Assembly (NCBI GenBank): GCA_903896775.1
Contig: CAITZE010000358.1
Span: forward strand, 1-6,640
Source: an uncultured bacterium
GTDB taxonomy: Bacteria > Pseudomonadota > Alphaproteobacteria > Rhodospirillales > Rhodospirillaceae
Length of the DNA stretch: 6,640 bases
Direction: 5' to 3'
A model generated the notes under the pieces. That model had not been told where the DNA came from. It made no database searches and worked only from the letters and a program-made list of their open reading frames with translations. The translations under genes and the position numbers were made by a program. The stretch's first letter is position 1. The number at the start of each line of letters is the position of its first letter. Shown one piece after another: positions 4,876 to 6,640 of this stretch.

Positions 4876-6640
4876 ATGCCACCGTCCGAACCCATGCCGA
4901 AAGACCAGACTTTCAAAGAGTCTGCGAAGGGCGCCCGACAGACTCGCGTCATGCAGCCGTTCGATGTGAACACCTTTCCTCCGCGCGAGCGCTTTATCAA
5001 TCGCGAGCTATCGTGGCTCGCATTTAACACCCGCGTTCTGGAAGAGGCGCGTAATCCGCGCCATCCCGTGCTTGAACGCGTGCGCTTCCTGTCGATCTCG
5101 GCATCGAACCTGGACGAGTTCTACATGGTGCGTGTCGCCGGCCTTAAGGGTCAGGTGAACGCTGGGGTGACGCTGACGTCGGCCGATGGATTGACGCCTC
5201 AGGAACAGCTCGACGTTATCAATGAATCTGTGCGCGGCCTGTTCAAGGAACAGGATGCGGCGTGGACTGAATTGAAAGCTCTCTTGAACAAAGAAGGCAT
5301 TCAGGTTGTCGGGCCGCAAGACCTTTCGGTTGAGGATCGCCAATCGCTCGAAGATCGTTTTATGGAGCACATCTTCCCGATCTTCACGCCGCTCGCGGTC
5401 GATCCGGCTCACCCTTTCCCATTCATTCCGAACCTCGGCCATGCGCTGGTATTGCAGCTTGCGCGTATCGCCGACGGTGAAGTCATGCGCGCGCTGGTGC
5501 CGATCCCGCCGCAAGTGCAGCGCTTTGTTCGACTGAAAGGCGCAGGTATTCGTTTCATCCTGGTGGAAGACCTGGTGCTGATGTTTGCCGGCGCTCTATT
5601 TCCGGGCTTCAAAGTCCTGCAGGCCGGACATTTCCGCGTCATTCGTGATTCTGAAATGGAAATCGACGAAGAAGCCGAAGATCTCGTGGGCAGTTTCGAA
5701 AGCGCGCTGAAGCGCCGCCGGCGCGGCACATGCATTCGGCTTGCGCTAGCTGGGGATATGCCCGCGGATCAAGTCAAAGTGATCTGCGACGAACTCGAAG
5801 TTTCCCAGGCTGACTCCTTCAAGATCGAAGGCATGATCGGTCAGACCGATTTGAAGCAACTCATCACCGACGACCGGCCCGATCTCCTGTTCCCGCCTTA
5901 CAACGCGCGTTTTCCGGAACGCATTCGCGACTTCGGCGGCGACTGCTTAGCCGCCATTCGCCAAAAAGATATTATCGTTCATCACCCTTACGAATCCTTC
6001 GATGTTGTGGTGCAGTTCCTGCGTCAAGCCGCGCGCGATCCGAACGTGCTCTCCATCAAGCAGACGCTGTACCGCACCAGCAAAGACAGCCCCATCGTCA
6101 AGGCGTTGGTGGAAGCCGCCGAAGCCGGCAAGTCGGTCACGGCCATGGTTGAGTTGAAAGCCCGGTTCGATGAAGAAGCCAATATCCGCTGGGCGCGCGA
6201 TCTGGAGCGGGCAGGGGCCAGCGTGGTCTTCGGCTTCGTGCACCTCAAAACCCACGCCAAAATATCATTGGTGGTGCGGCGCGAAGGGGCCGAAACGCGC
6301 TCTTATGTGCACTTCGGTACCGGCAACTATCATACCGTTACCGCCAAAATTTATACCGACCTGTCGTTCTTCACGTCGGATCCCATCCTCTGCCGTGATG
6401 CGACGCGCGTATTCAACTATATGACCGGCTACGCACGGCCCGATTCTCTTGAGAAACTCGCCATTGCTCCCTTGGGCTTGCGTAAGAAACTGCTGGCGCT
6501 CATCGAAGATGAAATCGCTTTTGTGAAGGCCGGTAAGCCCGGAACGATCTGGGCCAAGATGAATTCCATCGTCGATCCACAGATCATCGATGCGCTTTAT
6601 CAAGCATCCCAAGCGGGCGTGAAGATTGATCTGGTGGTGC
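4876..6640 (+). CDS. ppk: Polyphosphate kinase PPK1 (3' end outside the window)
   Basis: PPK1 reversibly transfers the terminal phosphate of ATP to polyphosphate. The first 588 codons are present and the frame is open to the right edge; E. coli PPK has 688 residues, so roughly 125-140 are missing. After a poorly conserved leader of about 38 residues come FINRELSWLAFNTRVLEEA (40-58) and SNLDEFYMVRVAG (77-89), with Asn78 matching E. coli Asn45. Then follow TPLAVDPAHPFPFIPNLG in the head domain, and in the catalytic domain HHPYESFD, LYRTSKDS with Arg400, ELKARFDEEANI with Arg430, and LKTHAK with His460. These match E. coli Arg375, Arg405 and the phosphorylated His435 with a constant offset of 25. 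GTGNYH follows. The second conserved histidine lies beyond the window. No frameshift or missing catalytic residue is visible. The 186-bp leader region is shared with sixA. Confidence 0.95.
   Translation, partial: MPPSEPMPKDQTFKESAKGARQTRVMQPFDVNTFPPRERFINRELSWLAFNTRVLEEARNPRHPVLERVRFLSISASNLDEFYMVRVAGLKGQVNAGVTLTSADGLTPQEQLDVINESVRGLFKEQDAAWTELKALLNKEGIQVVGPQDLSVEDRQSLEDRFMEHIFPIFTPLAVDPAHPFPFIPNLGHALVLQLARIADGEVMRALVPIPPQVQRFVRLKGAGIRFILVEDLVLMFAGALFPGFKVLQAGHFRVIRDSEMEIDEEAEDLVGSFESALKRRRRGTCIRLALAGDMPADQVKVICDELEVSQADSFKIEGMIGQTDLKQLITDDRPDLLFPPYNARFPERIRDFGGDCLAAIRQKDIIVHHPYESFDVVVQFLRQAARDPNVLSIKQTLYRTSKDSPIVKALVEAAEAGKSVTAMVELKARFDEEANIRWARDLERAGASVVFGFVHLKTHAKISLVVRREGAETRSYVHFGTGNYHTVTAKIYTDLSFFTSDPILCRDATRVFNYMTGYARPDSLEKLAIAPLGLRKKLLALIEDEIAFVKAGKPGTIWAKMNSIVDPQIIDALYQASQAGVKIDLVV

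Noticed and set aside
5008..5514. 168-codon minus-strand open frame inside ppk
   Set aside because: It is opposite the well-conserved N-terminal and head domains of PPK1 and has no motif of its own.

Overview
The window looks like a chromosomal housekeeping segment of an alphaproteobacterium. The reasons are the grouping of an HdaA-type DnaA regulator with polyphosphate kinase, a DUF2066 exported protein and purine genes, the moderately GC-rich codon use, and the HdaA and PPK1 sequences themselves. No lineage below class can be named safely. I see no mobile elements, tRNA, rRNA or CRISPR.

Layout from left to right. Positions 1-158 (+) hold the 3' end of purN. Positions 124-1035 (-) encode an EamA/DMT-family transporter whose 3' end overlaps the purN 3' end tail to tail by 35 bp. 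Positions 1048-2172 (-) encode a divergent, long PurM-family AIR synthase that reads straight into the transporter gene, probably as a two-gene operon. A 65-bp divergent intergenic region (2173-2237) contains a perfect consensus DnaA box. To its right, on the + strand, lie a secreted DUF2066 protein (2238-3461) and hdaA (3490-4158), probably co-transcribed. A SixA-type phosphohistidine phosphatase (4162-4689, -) converges on hdaA with 3 bp between the stop codons. A 186-bp divergent intergenic region then leads to ppk (4876 to beyond the right edge, +), of which the first 588 codons are present.

How the parts may fit together. HdaA, loaded on the sliding clamp, is known to convert DnaA-ATP to DnaA-ADP. 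The DnaA box in front of the DUF2066-hdaA unit suggests the DnaA-to-HdaA feedback loop known from Caulobacter, here placed so that it could also touch the purine-synthesis gene on the other side. The ppk leader contains three nested inverted repeats, the outermost of which exactly complements the ppk ribosome-binding region. It is therefore a candidate regulatory leader. The PurM-like protein is the most unusual gene: it keeps the ATP-binding signature of the family but has an altered TDGVGTK-type loop, and it lies in opposite orientation to purN instead of forming a purMN operon.

Most of the window is ordinary core genome. The points worth a second look are the DnaA box, the ppk leader, and the PurM-like/transporter pair.
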